64,000 nucleotides of DNA from the NCBI GenBank assembly GCA_036186865.1, contig AP025048.1, forward strand, positions 27,966,743 through 28,030,742. The letters run 5' to 3'. Each line of letters opens with the position of its first letter. The first letter of the stretch is position 1. The notes below the pieces were generated by a model, which saw nothing but the letters and a program-made list of their open reading frames with translations, was not told where the DNA came from and did not search any database. The translations under genes and the position numbers were made by a program. Positions 1 through 10,985 of this stretch are shown here, piece after piece. Source of the DNA: Eustoma russellianum (taxonomy: Eukaryota > Streptophyta > Magnoliopsida > Gentianales > Gentianaceae).

Positions 1-650
1 GTAGTAAAAGTGCAAAAGTTTTTGCATGTAATTCTATAGGGTATTTTGGTTCTCTTGTGGAAGAATAGAATGACTAAAAGTTAAAAAAACCCTTTTTGGT
101 CTTCTCTTTTTCCTTTTTGGCTGAAGCTATGTAGGAGGGTGGGAAGGAAAAGTGTTTTGTATGCATTTTGATTGGCGGGGTTTTGAGCTTGTGTACAAGA
201 TAGAAATGATTATGTTAAATATTAAATTAATTAATAGTGACAAAAGTGTAAGAAAATTGGGGAAATAGAGGGAGGGGCCGGATGGAGGTAGAAGGTAGAA
301 ATTTATGCATGAAATCCTATTGGTTGAATGTCTTATATCGTGTAAGAAGTGGAAGAAGAGTTAAAATGATCAGGTAGTATTGTGTTTGGACTTTATTTCC
401 TTGGTCTTTTCTTGGTGTAGCCGAAATTTAGGGAAGATGGTGGGATATTCCTTTGATTAAGTTTCTACTAAGAGTGTGCAACTCTTTATATGTATAATTT
501 AATTATTCTTATGTTTCTTCTAAGACTTTAGGAATTCATAATGGTTTACTACAGCACCCTTACATATTATTATGCTAAGTGCGTTATCCCGATCGCATTC
601 TAATTCCATCATGCCTCCCCTTTCCATTAGTCCGGAAGTGCAGTTCATAT
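1..650 (-). repeat. LTR-like fragment, diverged relative of element A
   Basis: Non-coding, AT-rich sequence. The stretch at about 590-645 resembles the last 80 bases of element A (about 10305-10381): both have GCATYCTAATTCC, then a CTCC/CTTTC stretch, then AG and a GTGC box. Around 300-330 the word GCATGAAATCCTATTGG recurs with one change near 9473. I infer an old LTR end of the same broad family, entering the window already truncated. The open frames here are short and show no domain. Confidence 0.3.
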
Positions 651-2529
651 CATTAACCTTCTCTTTTACCGTTTTACTCGTGCCACCATTTGGCCAAGTC
701 ACCATAATTTCACATGGTAAACCAACAAATCACCACTCTGCTTTTTGTGATTTTAAGCATTCTCTTGGGCCTCCTATCCACTTCTAGTGATTTTACCCTT
801 AAGCACATCATCCTTAGCTTCAATGGACATAACCAAGTGTTAGAAACATCTCAAATAAGCCACATGTAATAAAGCATAAAAAACAGCCCCACACATGTAA
901 CTATCCCAACATAAGAAGTAATTATGGTTCTTAAAACCTAGCCAACTTAGTCATGTGTCGAAGCAGCCTTTTATTCTTTATTTTAAGGAAATTTTAGGCA
1001 TCAAAATGGTGTTTAAGTCACCTTAGAAGACATAACAATTTAGTCTATTGTTTCTTTGGGTCTCCTCATCAAGGCCGAGAGGAATGGGGGAGGGTTCGTA
1101 CCACTTAAATGCCTTCTTTACATTTTTTGTCATGTGTTCTATTCCACAAGTACTTAATACGTTAACTTAGTGACTTCATAAACATGTATTCATAACATAA
1201 AGTAATTTTCCAGTTATTCATAGTTAAGAATAAAGACATACTAAAACAGACCCTAGCCTTTCCTTAAGCAATTATCATAATACCACTTTAGTTATTCTAG
1301 TGACTTAGTGGTGGTGAGACAACTATTCTTCAAGGTTGCTCCAAAACCATGGATTCGAGGTAGGAATTCTTTGACTACAACTTTATTTTACCTCATGGTG
1401 CTAGTCTTTAGTCTACACACTAGAACAACACCCTATGCTCATTCACATGTATCACAATACTCATTAAGGTGACTAGGCCGAAATTTTCAGCATGATGTTT
1501 TATGGGATATGAGTTCAATACAAGCAAGAATAAAGTCTTAGACATACTAAAACTTACTATTCATGGCTCCTCTATGTCTCTAGATGAATAAAAAGAAACT
1601 TGTCTTGCTACTCTTCAAGTTAGTGTCTTGAGTGTTTGTCGTTCTTCCTAGAGCTTGAAATCAACTCCCCCTTTAAGTGTAAAACACGGGTTCCATACTT
1701 AGGGGTAAGGTGAGTGAAACCTATTTGAATAACGGTTAAGGAGTTTAAGAGGGTATGGAGACCTTACCTTTGATGGAGTTGGAGTGATTTTCTTGGCCTC
1801 CTAGAGTCCCTTCCCTTCTTGAGCTAGAGAATGCTCCTGTGGGAATGAAGAAGGGTCACAGTTTCTTTGGTGGTTTAAAGATTACACATCTTAGACTTGA
1901 TACAAAGTCTCAAGGAATGGAATTTTGGAGTTTAGGAAGTATGTAGATACCTTACAACCTTGAGGACTAGTCTTGATTGAGTTGTTCTTGTTATGTTCCC
2001 CCTTGGACCGAAAGTTGAGAAACTTGAAGGATCACCAAGAGTAAGTTAGATTTGATACCAAACTTAAAGGTGTAAGATCTAACTACAAGTCGTTAACATA
2101 CCTTGAAGGAAGTTGGAGAGTGGTGTCCTAGTCTTGAGCTTGTAATTCTCTCTAATGGCCGAAATTTGGAGCTTGGGGAAGGAGATGGAAAAGAGTTGGT
2201 AAGGAAAGAGAGTGTTGGTGAGTGGTTAAGTGTTATGGAGTTGTTTTGAGCAATTTGTCTTCCAAAGGGGAGAGGGTGGCCGGATTTATGGGGATAAAGG
2301 GGCAGAATTATTACTTTCTCTACATGCATGTAAGAGGGTTAATTATTAGGGTGTCTAATTAAAAGTGGGGAAGCTTTTGCTTTATGATGCTTCTAGAATG
2401 GAGGCTACTTTTTGGGGGCCTTTAGAGGGAAAGTGGCCAGCCACCCTAAGGGTAAATTGGTCACTTTCCTTCCCTTAGGATGCCCTAATGGTAATTAATT
2501 TGTTATTATTATTATTATTTCTTCTATAA
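651..2529. other. non-coding stretch, no gene seen
   Basis: No open frame over about 90 codons and no recognisable domain. The sequence contains loosely repeated blocks with words such as ACCTTACCTTTGATGG (1761-1776) and CCGAAATTTGGAG, which also occur in variant form in element A (8700-9100). It is probably degraded LTR or leader sequence of the same retrotransposon group. A short (TTA)n run sits near 2500-2518. Confidence 0.35.
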
Positions 2530-3599
2530 TGTTTTAGAAAGGGTTATTAATTTTTTAAAATACGCACAACATAATTTTTTTCTTTTATGGTTACTAAAGT
2601 TTCCGTGTATGGTCATCTCATACTTTATATTATATGGTAAATTACAGTTATACTTGGGATAGTCACAGCAGAACATATATGAGTGATCAATATAAAGTCT
2701 ATACAGAATATGGAATGTATGTTTGATAGGCTTAAGGCTTTGTGCAAGAGAAGAAGATAAGAGATGAAGAGAATTATTGCTTTTCACTTGATAGAATGTA
2801 GAATATGAGTCTTGTCTCGTGTTTGATCATCTTGCTCCCTTTTGTAACATAGTGCACGCCCCTAGGACTGAGAAAGATCTTAAAGAAATGTCTTGAATGC
2901 CCTTGGGAAAAGTCTTGCAAAGCCTTGTGACATACCTCCCTTGGAAAAAGTCTTGCAAAGCCTTGTGACATACCTTTGCTTACTTCACGAGATATGATTG
3001 GACAAGTGATGTGTCTTCGTCTTGTTGTCAATTTATGATTGGGTCTTCATTTACCCACTCTGGAACATAATATATGACATGATAATTACCCAAAAAAATC
3101 TGAAAACAATTTGAATTTCAAATATCTTGATTGTCAATCAATCATAAGTGTGATAGCTTCTCATTTTTGGAATGATTTTGATCCTTGAAGTCTTGCCACA
3201 AACGCGGCCACACATACTGAAAACTTCAACATTTCTTTTTAATTTCGAGACATTACCTTATGTGTCTTGATATCCATGAATACTTGAATTCTTTTGTGGA
3301 TTATTCTCCACCAATCATTCTGCAAGATGAGCTCCACTAGGCTCCAAATCAGCTCAAATCAGCTGCCCACCTCAGCTGCATGTGCTGAAAACCGTTTTTG
3401 AATTTTGAATGATAATTATGTAGTGTCTTCATAGACATGGTAAATTTCAATCACCATTTAACTTTGTCTCTAGAATACTCCAAGATATGTCTTGAGTGCG
3501 TAAAGCATGTCTAGATACATGTCACACGAGCATAAAAACGTCCTCTTGTAGGTGATGTAGCAACTTGAATTTTCGAATTCAGCCGATTGCACGATTTTT
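2530..3599. other. non-coding stretch with a small tandem duplication
   Basis: No gene seen. Contains the 38-bp tandem duplication described separately at 2900-2975. The rest is AT-rich single-copy-looking sequence, possibly eroded LTR of the D family because D-like sequence follows it, but I could not align it convincingly. Confidence 0.3.
2900..2975. repeat. 38-bp tandem duplication, two units
   Basis: Units at 2900-2937 and 2938-2975 share AAGTCTTGCAAAGCCTTGTG and differ by a single G/A change near their starts (CCCTTGGGAAAAG versus CCCTTGGAAAAAG). A recent local duplication of unknown role. Confidence 0.85.
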
Positions 3600-3952
3600 C
3601 TCCAATTGATCACGAACCCTTTAGGCATGTAAAATGTGATATACACCATATAATATAGATAATAAAATGTATAATCTCAGCTCCAAAAGGTGTAGAAAAT
3701 TCGGCCATGAGGTGCAACATGTTTGAATTTGAATTTTCAAGAAAACAAGGAAAATGATGGATAATTGATATATGTAATTATGGTATGACTTTGGTATTGA
3801 ATTTTTCATGTAGTGCACGAAATTTTGAGGTGCTTAGAGTGTATATTGGCTGGCCATCTTTGCATGGTTAGTATATGATGTGTCGGTGACGGTTCGGTAG
3901 TCATTTGATGTGGCGATTTTCGGTTTACGAACTTTTTACGTGTCGATATATT
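3600..3952 (-). repeat. remnant of a D-family copia LTR
   Basis: The end of this stretch (3836-3950) parallels the 3' LTR of element D at about 57525-57620. Both contain GGCTGGCCATCT, then a GTGTCGG/ACACGTTGG region, then CGATTTTCGGTTTA or CAATTTTCGGTTTA, an ACTTTTTACGTGTCG-like block and a T-rich run. Element A is inserted immediately after it, and more D-type LTR sequence appears on the far side (10720-10985), so one old LTR seems to have been split. Confidence 0.5.
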
Positions 3953-3957
3953 TTTGG
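3953..3957. repeat. target-site duplication of element A, left (TTTGG)
   Basis: TTTGG directly precedes the TGTAGCG terminus; the same five bases follow the ...TAACA terminus at 10382-10386. Five-base duplications are normal for LTR retrotransposon integrases. Confidence 0.75.
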
Positions 3958-4812
3958 TGTAGCGCCCCGTCCAGGACTAGGGTCTCGGCATGGTGCACCC
4001 GCCGTACTCCGCTACGAGAAGTACAAGGTGTTGATAACATCTATATGCACGCCGACATAAATATGTATCGAAATCACGGAACCAAAATAAAACATACAAT
4101 TGACATGCATCCAACTGTATAATTATGTCCGCATACATCCGAAGTGTCATCAGTACAAATATCATGATACAAGTCCAAGATAACATAAATGAAAACCACA
4201 TAAGCTGGGCCTATAGCGGCTCACGGACGATCTATCCTTGTATCATCCTTATCGGTGTCTGGAACTAAGTCTCGAGCCTCTGCAATATGGTAAAAATAGG
4301 GATGAGCGATAATGAATCGCTCAGCAAATATTTCCGCCTAGGTTCGTCATGTGGATCATGCATGCGGGACGGGTAAATACAAACATGAATAGTGGAATAA
4401 AGTATAATGTAATAACAGATAAGATAAAGTAAAGCAGCTACATGTAAACAAGTAAATTGTGGAAAATAAAGTCACAGAGCAAATCATTTATTTGCTTTCC
4501 CTATTTCGTTTCTTCTTACATAGCTATGAAGTTTTTATCTTATGCTCTATAGTAAGTTTCTTTTTCTATGTCTATACCCAAGTCTTGTGTTGTCTGGTCA
4601 TCCTTTGTCCGCTAAGGGTTCAGTCTGGTTGGGTGGTCGGGTAAATATGTGTATGCTCATATGATGAAAAAGTCATGCATCGTTTTTCAGAAAATTTCTC
4701 AAATCATATACATTTCTGAAATCATTGTATTAAATCTGTCATAAATGTGCACATGGCATAACCTATATGAACGATACACAAGACACACCGACTGAATTCC
4801 CCACGTAGTGCT

Positions 4813-5059
4813 ATGTAATGACCATGAATCCTAATGGTCCAACCACGATGTTACATCATGCGTACATAGATCTAATGGGGACGCGTTTTAGCGGGGATCC
4901 CGGGTCACAGACACAGTGTTACAGTCAGGCCAAAACGTAAGGGTGGATGCCATCTGGAAGGCAGAAATCCTTTGTCCCAGACAAAGTGTTACACTCAGGC
5001 CCACAGACGAACATCTCTTTGCCAAGTGACACCAACCTCTCACCTGGGTTCTAGTGTCA
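4813..5059 (-). repeat. cluster of short hairpins in element A
   Basis: Several perfect inverted repeats sit close together. ATGTAA (4813-4818) pairs with TTACAT (4851-4856) and encloses GACCAT/ATGGTC (4820-4825, 4834-4839). CTTTGTC/GACAAAG (4970-4976, 4980-4986) has a 3-base loop. TGACAC/GTGTCA (5027-5032, 5054-5059) encloses AACC/GGTT. TGCC/GGCA lies near 4948-4963. The spacing resembles the hairpin array in the LTR of element B. The function is unknown; structured leader RNA or a protein-binding dyad are possibilities. Confidence 0.55.
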
Positions 5060-5789
5060 AGAGGCGCTCATAACATATGTTGCCCCTGAAATCCTCATTA
5101 CTACACCTGACATTAGGCGTCCTGTAATCATAAAATGTAGGCTGTCGGAACAGCGTAACACATTGTAAAATGTCTCATATGGAATCAGTCGACGCAAGGT
5201 ACAGTTCGTTAAAACAATCCTTTTTAAAACTGTTCATGTGATAAAATCATATTTGTCAAACATATCTTGTAAAACTCTTTTAAAATGTTTCGTGTAATAA
5301 TCATTTCCGTAAATATGTATCGTATGATAAAACGTATCGTTTTGAAAACTTTGTTTCGTGTATGTATACCCGGATTTAGGCTGGTTTCATACATCTAAGC
5401 ATTTACGCACTTAAGGTCAATGTTTGGCTATTATTCCATATTGTGTTCTCACTTGAAATACCCATTTACCCTTGCTTGGGTAGCCTTTGTTTATCATGCA
5501 AAACATCCTGCTTTTGGGCTCATAATCACTAATTTCATTCTTTTAGTTTGTTCAATTATTGGTTTATTTATTTCATTCCATTCAGCCCTCTCTTTCCATA
5601 AGTTATGAAATTTACAAGGTCCATTTTTCATCTTTCCATACTCTTCGGTCAAACAGCCCTTTATTCTCATGTGACACTTCTTTAATTTACTAGTTAGCAT
5701 AATCACTAGTTTGTCATGTATATATTGTACACTTATAGAACTCAGGATATGCTTCATTGGGCACAGATGAAAATGGACAGTTTTCTATA

Positions 5790-6864
5790 CGATCGGCTTA
5801 TTCTTTAGTAGCTTCTCATGGCCATACCAAGGTTTAGACACGTTATATTTGGTGGAAAAATTCACATCCAGGTCAAAATGTTTTTCTTTGGCGGCTTTGG
5901 ACACAATCTCTACCAATGGTAAATAATCTTCGTTGCTGGATGCTATCCTATCCATCGCAGTGTACTTTTTGCCGTCAAAATCATAACCACCAAGATCATG
6001 TATTTCTGCATTGCTCAACCATTCGGCCGCTTTGGGTGGACATGGCAATTACATTCTCTGGACCAATGCCATTCTCTCGCACAATTAAGGCTCACTTACT
6101 TCGCTGGTGCAAACGTCCTCGCAACAAACAATGTTAGGCCAGCTTAAAGTAATAGTGCCATCACTGGTAGCTTGGGAAATATGGAAAACGTATGCAGCTT
6201 GTAGATTTGGAGAGGAGCAATTCAACTATGATCGGTTGTGTACAAAGATAAAGGGAGCAGTATATACATGGTGTTCCTCAATGAATGGGAAAAAATTTGC
6301 TAAAACAATACGTCATCTTGTTGATCAACAATTCTCCCCGACATTACGCATAAAGAGGCTGACAATAGTTCTTTGGCAATTTCCACCATCGGGCAAACTG
6401 AAATTAAATGTTGACACCACTGTAGGACATAAAATTGCGACAGGTGGAGCGGTACTTCGAAAGGATCAAGGTCTTTTTCATTCGGCTATCTGCTTTCCAC
6501 TGCCTTTGTTACGGCCGCGGCAGGCGGAGATTCAAGCAATGACGATGGCGCTGCTGTACTATGCACAACAATATGACAACTTAGTAATGGAGACGGATTG
6601 CCAATTTATGATCACTTTGCTGGCCGAAAATAGACAATTATCAGGTTCCCTGCGTCGGATATAACACATGCAACACAGTTCCTCAGTCTTAATCATTCAA
6701 CAATTCAATATTGTCCAAGGGAAGTGAATTCCGCAGCACATAGGCTGGCGAGATATGGCTATAGATCATCCGGAATGCAATTCTACAGTTCAATCCATGA
6801 ATTGCCGTGTGAAGTTCGCGGAGCTTTAATCACGGACCTTCATCTGCCGACCTTCAGAATGTGA
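5790..6864 (+). pseudogene. L1-type LINE ORF2 C-terminus (zf-RVT plus RNase H), truncated
   Basis: The 3' end of a plant L1 ORF2 on the plus strand. From about 5854 the frame gives a reverse-transcriptase zinc-binding segment: a WWKNSHPGQNVFLWRLW stretch, then SQCTFCRQ and HVFLHC with the usual Cys/His spacing. A frameshift near 6107-6137 leads into an RNase H domain (6107-6664) with NVDTT, RQAEIQAM and METDCQFM supplying the acidic residues. A second frameshift near 6645 moves the tail into another frame, where REVNSAAHRLARYG and a stop at 6862-6864 complete the domain. Endonuclease and most of the RT are missing, as expected of 5'-truncated LINE copies. Not functional. Confidence 0.85.
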
Positions 6865-7606
6865 TAAATGTCTGGCATTATATCCGTCAAAAATTCATGT
6901 CGTTGTCTGTGTTTTCGAACACAGTCAACATTAGTGCGTTTACTATTCATACATTCTTTGACTATGCACGTTAAAATTCGCACTAATCTTCCATATGCAT
7001 ATCTTTGTTTGACATTTGCGTTTGCATTTGCTTTGCCATGGTGGACATCATTTACGGGGGAATGCATGAGTTTAACAATCATTATCAAGCGAGGCACCAG
7101 TATACTACCCAGTGGCAATTATCAGCTATCGTCGTCTTGGATCATGTTGAGCCAAGGCGACTTCGGTATGGTCTGGGTTTCGTCAAATGCATTATATTAT
7201 ATTTTCACTGTTTTTCTCCTAACTGCATCCTTGAACTCTCACGAGGTACATGGCACACCGGAAGCAACAAGAACAAGTCACGGCACTCCAGCAACATCTG
7301 GCGCAATGCATGATGCATGGCTCAGTAGCGATATATATTCCCGCAAGAACTCATACATGTATTCATTCACATATAGATTAGGCGTAATTATCAGCCGTAT
7401 AAATATGCACGCTTTTTCCTTCGCCAAGGTTTTATCCACAAGGGTGGTTTTACTTGGCAAGGTTTTAATGCGGCATATCATATACGACTGGAGACTCGCC
7501 ATCATTAGAGCGTTGTTTCATTTATTTTCATACAATGATGCTTGTAATATGATTTTCCTCCTCCATAAGTGAGGCTTTCATTAAAAATTTATTATTCCAT
7601 AAAAAA
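6865..7606 (+). other. probable LINE 3' region with conserved terminal motif and A-run
   Basis: Follows the LINE stop codon. No domain is seen in its open frames, including a 234-codon one at 6868-7572. From about 7390 it shares a block with 10534-10710: CTTTTTCCTTYGSCAAG, TTTTATCCACAAGGGTGG, TTTTACTTGGCAA and CCATAAGTGAGG. CGCCAAG and CTTGGCA can pair around this core. It ends in an eight-A run at about 7598-7606, which could be the LINE poly(A) tail. Confidence 0.45.
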
Positions 7607-10380
7607 AATCTGTGTGTGCGTGTGTGTTTTCTAACAACTAGTCGAAATATCATAATCTCACATCACCATGGCCACTTGGCCGAAAGTTTACTCACCCACA
7701 CAAATATACACCATGCAACTTGTTAACTACATTATTTCATGCAAAATGCATATATATGTTCCAGTAATTCTTAAAGATATCATAAGGCACATCTATGGCC
7801 ACTTGGCCAAAACACACATGCACACATACACCTATGCTTATTTCAACTTGTTACTTACCTTTTTCATACAAGAGTGTCCCATCACCTACTAATCAATTTA
7901 CATAACATGTCATACCATCATTTCATATGCCTAGATCTAACTAAACATAAAAGTGACTTTTTAACTATGATTATACACACTAGGCCGAGAGTGGTAATGC
8001 ACACCAACCCTTATACACCTTCTAGGACATGTTTCATGTACATGCTTCAATGTAGTTGAATGAACACATGATTGTTACACACGTTTACACCCCTTGGCCG
8101 AATTTACCGGTGCACACACATACGCGATTTTTCTTGCTTCTTCTACATATGCAAGATGGTTGCATACATACTCATGCACATATTTTCCATTCTCATATAT
8201 TACAAAGCCATGCATGAGATATCTTATTACAAGGATGAAGGTAGAGACTATGATAATGATTTTAATTGTGGTGATTTCACATGTAGACACATATGAGACA
8301 TTAATCTACCTTAAATTTAATGTGTAAGACATTTCTCTCTATCATCATACTCAAGATGATGCACATCCATAAAAATCATACCAAGATCTTCATAAAAATG
8401 GCATGCAACCATATATTCTTCAAGTTTATAGGGAAAACATCACTTAATCTTATGTATCATGATCCATCTTTTAGTATGAACATAAAAGCACTCACTTTTT
8501 TCAACATGCATGAAGAAACTAGAATACTTGCCTTTTCTTTTGAATCTTAGCTTAAGAGGGAAAAGATTTCTTCTTTCCCTTCCTCTTGTGACACATGGCC
8601 TAATGGCCAAAATGGAAAGAGAAAAGAATCATTTTTGAGATATAATGGTCAAGGAGTGTCTAAGATTAATTCTTAAGAAATGTACCTTGGAGATCCTTGA
8701 AGTTTCTTACCTTTTTCACTTTAAGAAAACTTCTTCTACCTCCACTAGGGAACTCACGGTTGAGGAGCCTAAAGGAGAAGAAGAAATGAAGCCTTTTGGA
8801 AGATGAATGATAGAAAAATATTTAGAAGAGTGAGTTTGCTTCTTACCTTAAGGATTCCTACAATGCAAGCTTGTTCTTCACCCTTTATGTTGAAGAGCTT
8901 GCTTTCTTCTTGCCTAAGGTGGCCATGGGTTTTGGAGACCTAGGGGGAAAGGTTAAATTTTTTGGAGGAATAGAATGAAGGATAGGTGTTTAGAAGGATG
9001 GTTGACCTCTTACCTTTGCATCCCTATACTTGGAGACTTAGTCCTTCATTTGGATTTTGAAGAAATTTTCTTCCTCTTGTCGGGAGGGTTCACGGCTGGA
9101 GCTTGGAAAGGGAGGAAGAAATTTTTGTTCTTGAAGAGAGATAGATTTTAGAGATATATAGGAGGTTATTACTTGAAGAAATTTGTGTGAATATGAGGAG
9201 TGAAGTGGAGAAGATGTCTTCCTCTTTCCCTTTTCTTGCTTGTACCCGACTTAGTATAGTGGAAGGAGGAAGAGGTTGTCTTGATTGAGAGGAGGAAAAG
9301 AGAGAGAAAGGGGAGAGTTTTATTGTGAGAGAAAGATAAAAAAAATGGAGGATGTAGTGGAAATGGAAAAGATGTTCCTTTTTCCCCTTTCATAACCGAG
9401 ATTATGAAGGACAATGGGGAAGTTATTATGAACTTTGAGTTGGGAGATAAGGAGTGATTTTTAGGGAAGTTGCATGAAATGCTATTGGATAAAAGAAAGG
9501 TTGAAAAGAAAGGAAGTAGTGGAAATATGTAAGGTATGCATGGAGCTTAATTGGTTGGAAAGGAGTTGATAGGATGGAAAAATGAAAGTGGGGAAAGTCT
9601 TCTTCTTTTCTTGGTAGGGTGGCTGTGGGTGAGTGGGGGAGGAAAGAGAAAAGGGCTTTTATGATTGCTTGGTTGGGGTAGTTTAGGAGTGTAAGAAATA
9701 AAGATGATAAGAAAAGCGAAGGAATATGACAAAAAAGTTGTCTTATTCTCCTTAGAATATGGGTATGGCAAAAATATTGCAGTGGGGGAGAGAAAGGAAA
9801 AACTTTCAGCTTTTTCTTGATTTTGAAAGGAAGAAAGGTGTGGTGTGAAAAGGGTCTTGCATGGTTATCCATTGGGTAAAAGAGAGGGAATCATGTGAAG
9901 GCTGAAGAGGTGGAGTGTGAAGGAAGATTTCTTCTTATTTGTCTTGGGTGGTGACCGAGGCTGTGAGAAGGGGAGAGGGGGAAATATTCATGATATTTCT
10001 TGGTTTGGGAGGAGGTTAAAATAATGGTGGTGCAAGAAGTGAGGTGATGGGTGTGGTAAGAAAACGGAAGAAAGGCAAGCGGGGCGGGGGGTGGCAGGGT
10101 ATGGCATGTAGGAAAAGACAAATTTGACTTTCTTTATTATTCTTATGCCCTTGTTTTCTTTCTCTTTAATTAATTGAATAGGTAATGTTGATGTCTTGGC
10201 TAATTCCGCATTTACTTAGTTACCTAAATTAATTGTCACCTAAGGTTTTAGTTACTTATTTTAGTACATGCTTGAAATTTTATCTATACCGCATAACACG
10301 ACACAACAATTGCATCCTAATTCCGTCATAATTTCCTGTGTGCTCTCCTTTCAACTAGCCTGGGGGTGCGGGGTTGTAAC
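7607..10380 (-). other. distal part of element A, non-coding
   Basis: Purine-rich and pyrimidine-rich blocks with no protein domain. The many minus-strand open frames at 9169-10121 are Ser/Pro/Phe-rich and reflect the strand bias of the sequence, not genes. It includes degenerate modules of about 140-170 bp between 8700 and 9170, and ends with the GTGCGGGGTTGTAACA terminus. Confidence 0.45.
8700..9175 (-). repeat. degenerate modules of about 150 bp with splice-donor-like words
   Basis: CTTACCTT-type words occur at 8706, 8842 and 9009, spaced 136 and 167 bases, each followed by a stretch rich in CTTCTT/GGAG. On the minus strand each reads AAGGTAAG, identical to a strong plant 5' splice-site consensus. 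The same word occurs at 1763-1770 in the left non-coding region. Whether any is used cannot be told from sequence. Confidence 0.35.
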
Positions 10381-10381
10381 A

Positions 10382-10386
10382 TTTGG
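10382..10386. repeat. target-site duplication of element A, right (TTTGG)
   Basis: Matches 3953-3957 exactly and directly follows the TAACA terminus of element A. Confidence 0.75.
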
Positions 10387-10719
10387 AAGATTGATGACAT
10401 GGAATATGTGACTTGGAATATCTTGAATATGTATATACACAAACTGAGAAACTTCCCGTTTGAAGCGGTAGCGCCACATTTTCTTCATTTGTATTATGCG
10501 TCCATTTCAATTGTTTTTGCTCAACGCTCCAATTATATAAATATGTATGCTTTTTCCTTTGGCAAGATTTTATCCACAAGGGTGGTTTTACTTGGCAATG
10601 TTTTAATGCAACATATCATATATGATTAGAGGTTGACAATCATTAGCTCGCTACATTATCTTTTTTCATATGATGAACTTGCTGTGTTATGGTTTTCCTC
10701 TGCCATAAGTGAGGTTGCA
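10387..10719 (+). repeat. second copy of the conserved 3' terminal block
   Basis: 10534-10710 is homologous to 7390-7575 (shared CTTTTTCCTTYGSCAAG, CCACAAGGGTGGTTTTACTT, TTTTAATGC and CCATAAGTGAGG words) but more diverged, and it lacks an A-run. Probably an older retroelement 3' end within the D-type LTR remnant. Confidence 0.5.
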
Positions 10720-10985
10720 TAATAATACAAATCGCTTGATTAAAACAAATATATATGTCGTATATATATATATATGTGGTGTAGACAAAAACTTTCCATG
10801 TTGAAATTTGTTGAAATTAGGGATTTTCAAATATCTCCATAAGCACTTCATTTAATAAACTAGTTTAGTTCATCTCCTTAACCACTTCATTTAATGAACT
10901 AGTTTAGTTCATTTAACCTGGCACCTGAACACAGTGTAAACACAACAAATGTTTGTCATATGATTTAAGCCTTAACGCTTCATGA
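10720..10985 (-). repeat. remnant of a D-family copia LTR (other half)
   Basis: 10835-10982 parallels the 3' LTR of element D at about 57905-58040. Both have repeated TTTAATGAACTAGTTTAG, GGCACCTGAA, AACACAACAAATGTTTG and TTAACGCTTCAT words. Homology stops about 140 bases short of the LTR end, directly against the gypsy protease frame, so the junction is a deletion or recombination product, not a clean insertion. A short (TA)n run lies at 10760-10775. Confidence 0.6.

Larger units (their letters stand above)
3958..10381 (-). mobile_element. element A: long solo-LTR-like insertion with a nested LINE
   Basis: The plus-strand ends are TGTAGCGCCCCG and GTGCGGGGTTGTAACA, which match in style the LTR ends of element B (TGTAGCGCCCCG and GTGCGGGGCATAACA). 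On the minus strand this reads TGTTACAACCCC...CGGGGCGCTACA, a canonical TG...CA LTR. Flanking TTTGG duplications support a single insertion. I see no second TGTAGCGCCCC, no tRNA-Met primer site and no polyprotein inside, so a solo LTR left by recombination between LTRs is the simplest reading. Removing the LINE part leaves about 4.5 kb, long for an LTR, so further undetected insertions or internal duplications are likely. Confidence 0.6.

Noticed and set aside
5785..6048. Minus-strand 87-codon frame over the LINE zinc-binding region
   Set aside because: It is the antisense shadow of the plus-strand LINE ORF2.
6868..7572. 234-codon plus-strand frame after the LINE
   Set aside because: Hydrophobic and His/Ser-rich without a domain, in a region that looks like a LINE 3' untranslated region. 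Probably chance.
9169..10121. Cluster of minus-strand frames rich in Ser, Pro, Phe and His
   Set aside because: They arise from strongly strand-biased GGA/GAA sequence in the LTR. They overlap each other in several frames and show no domain.
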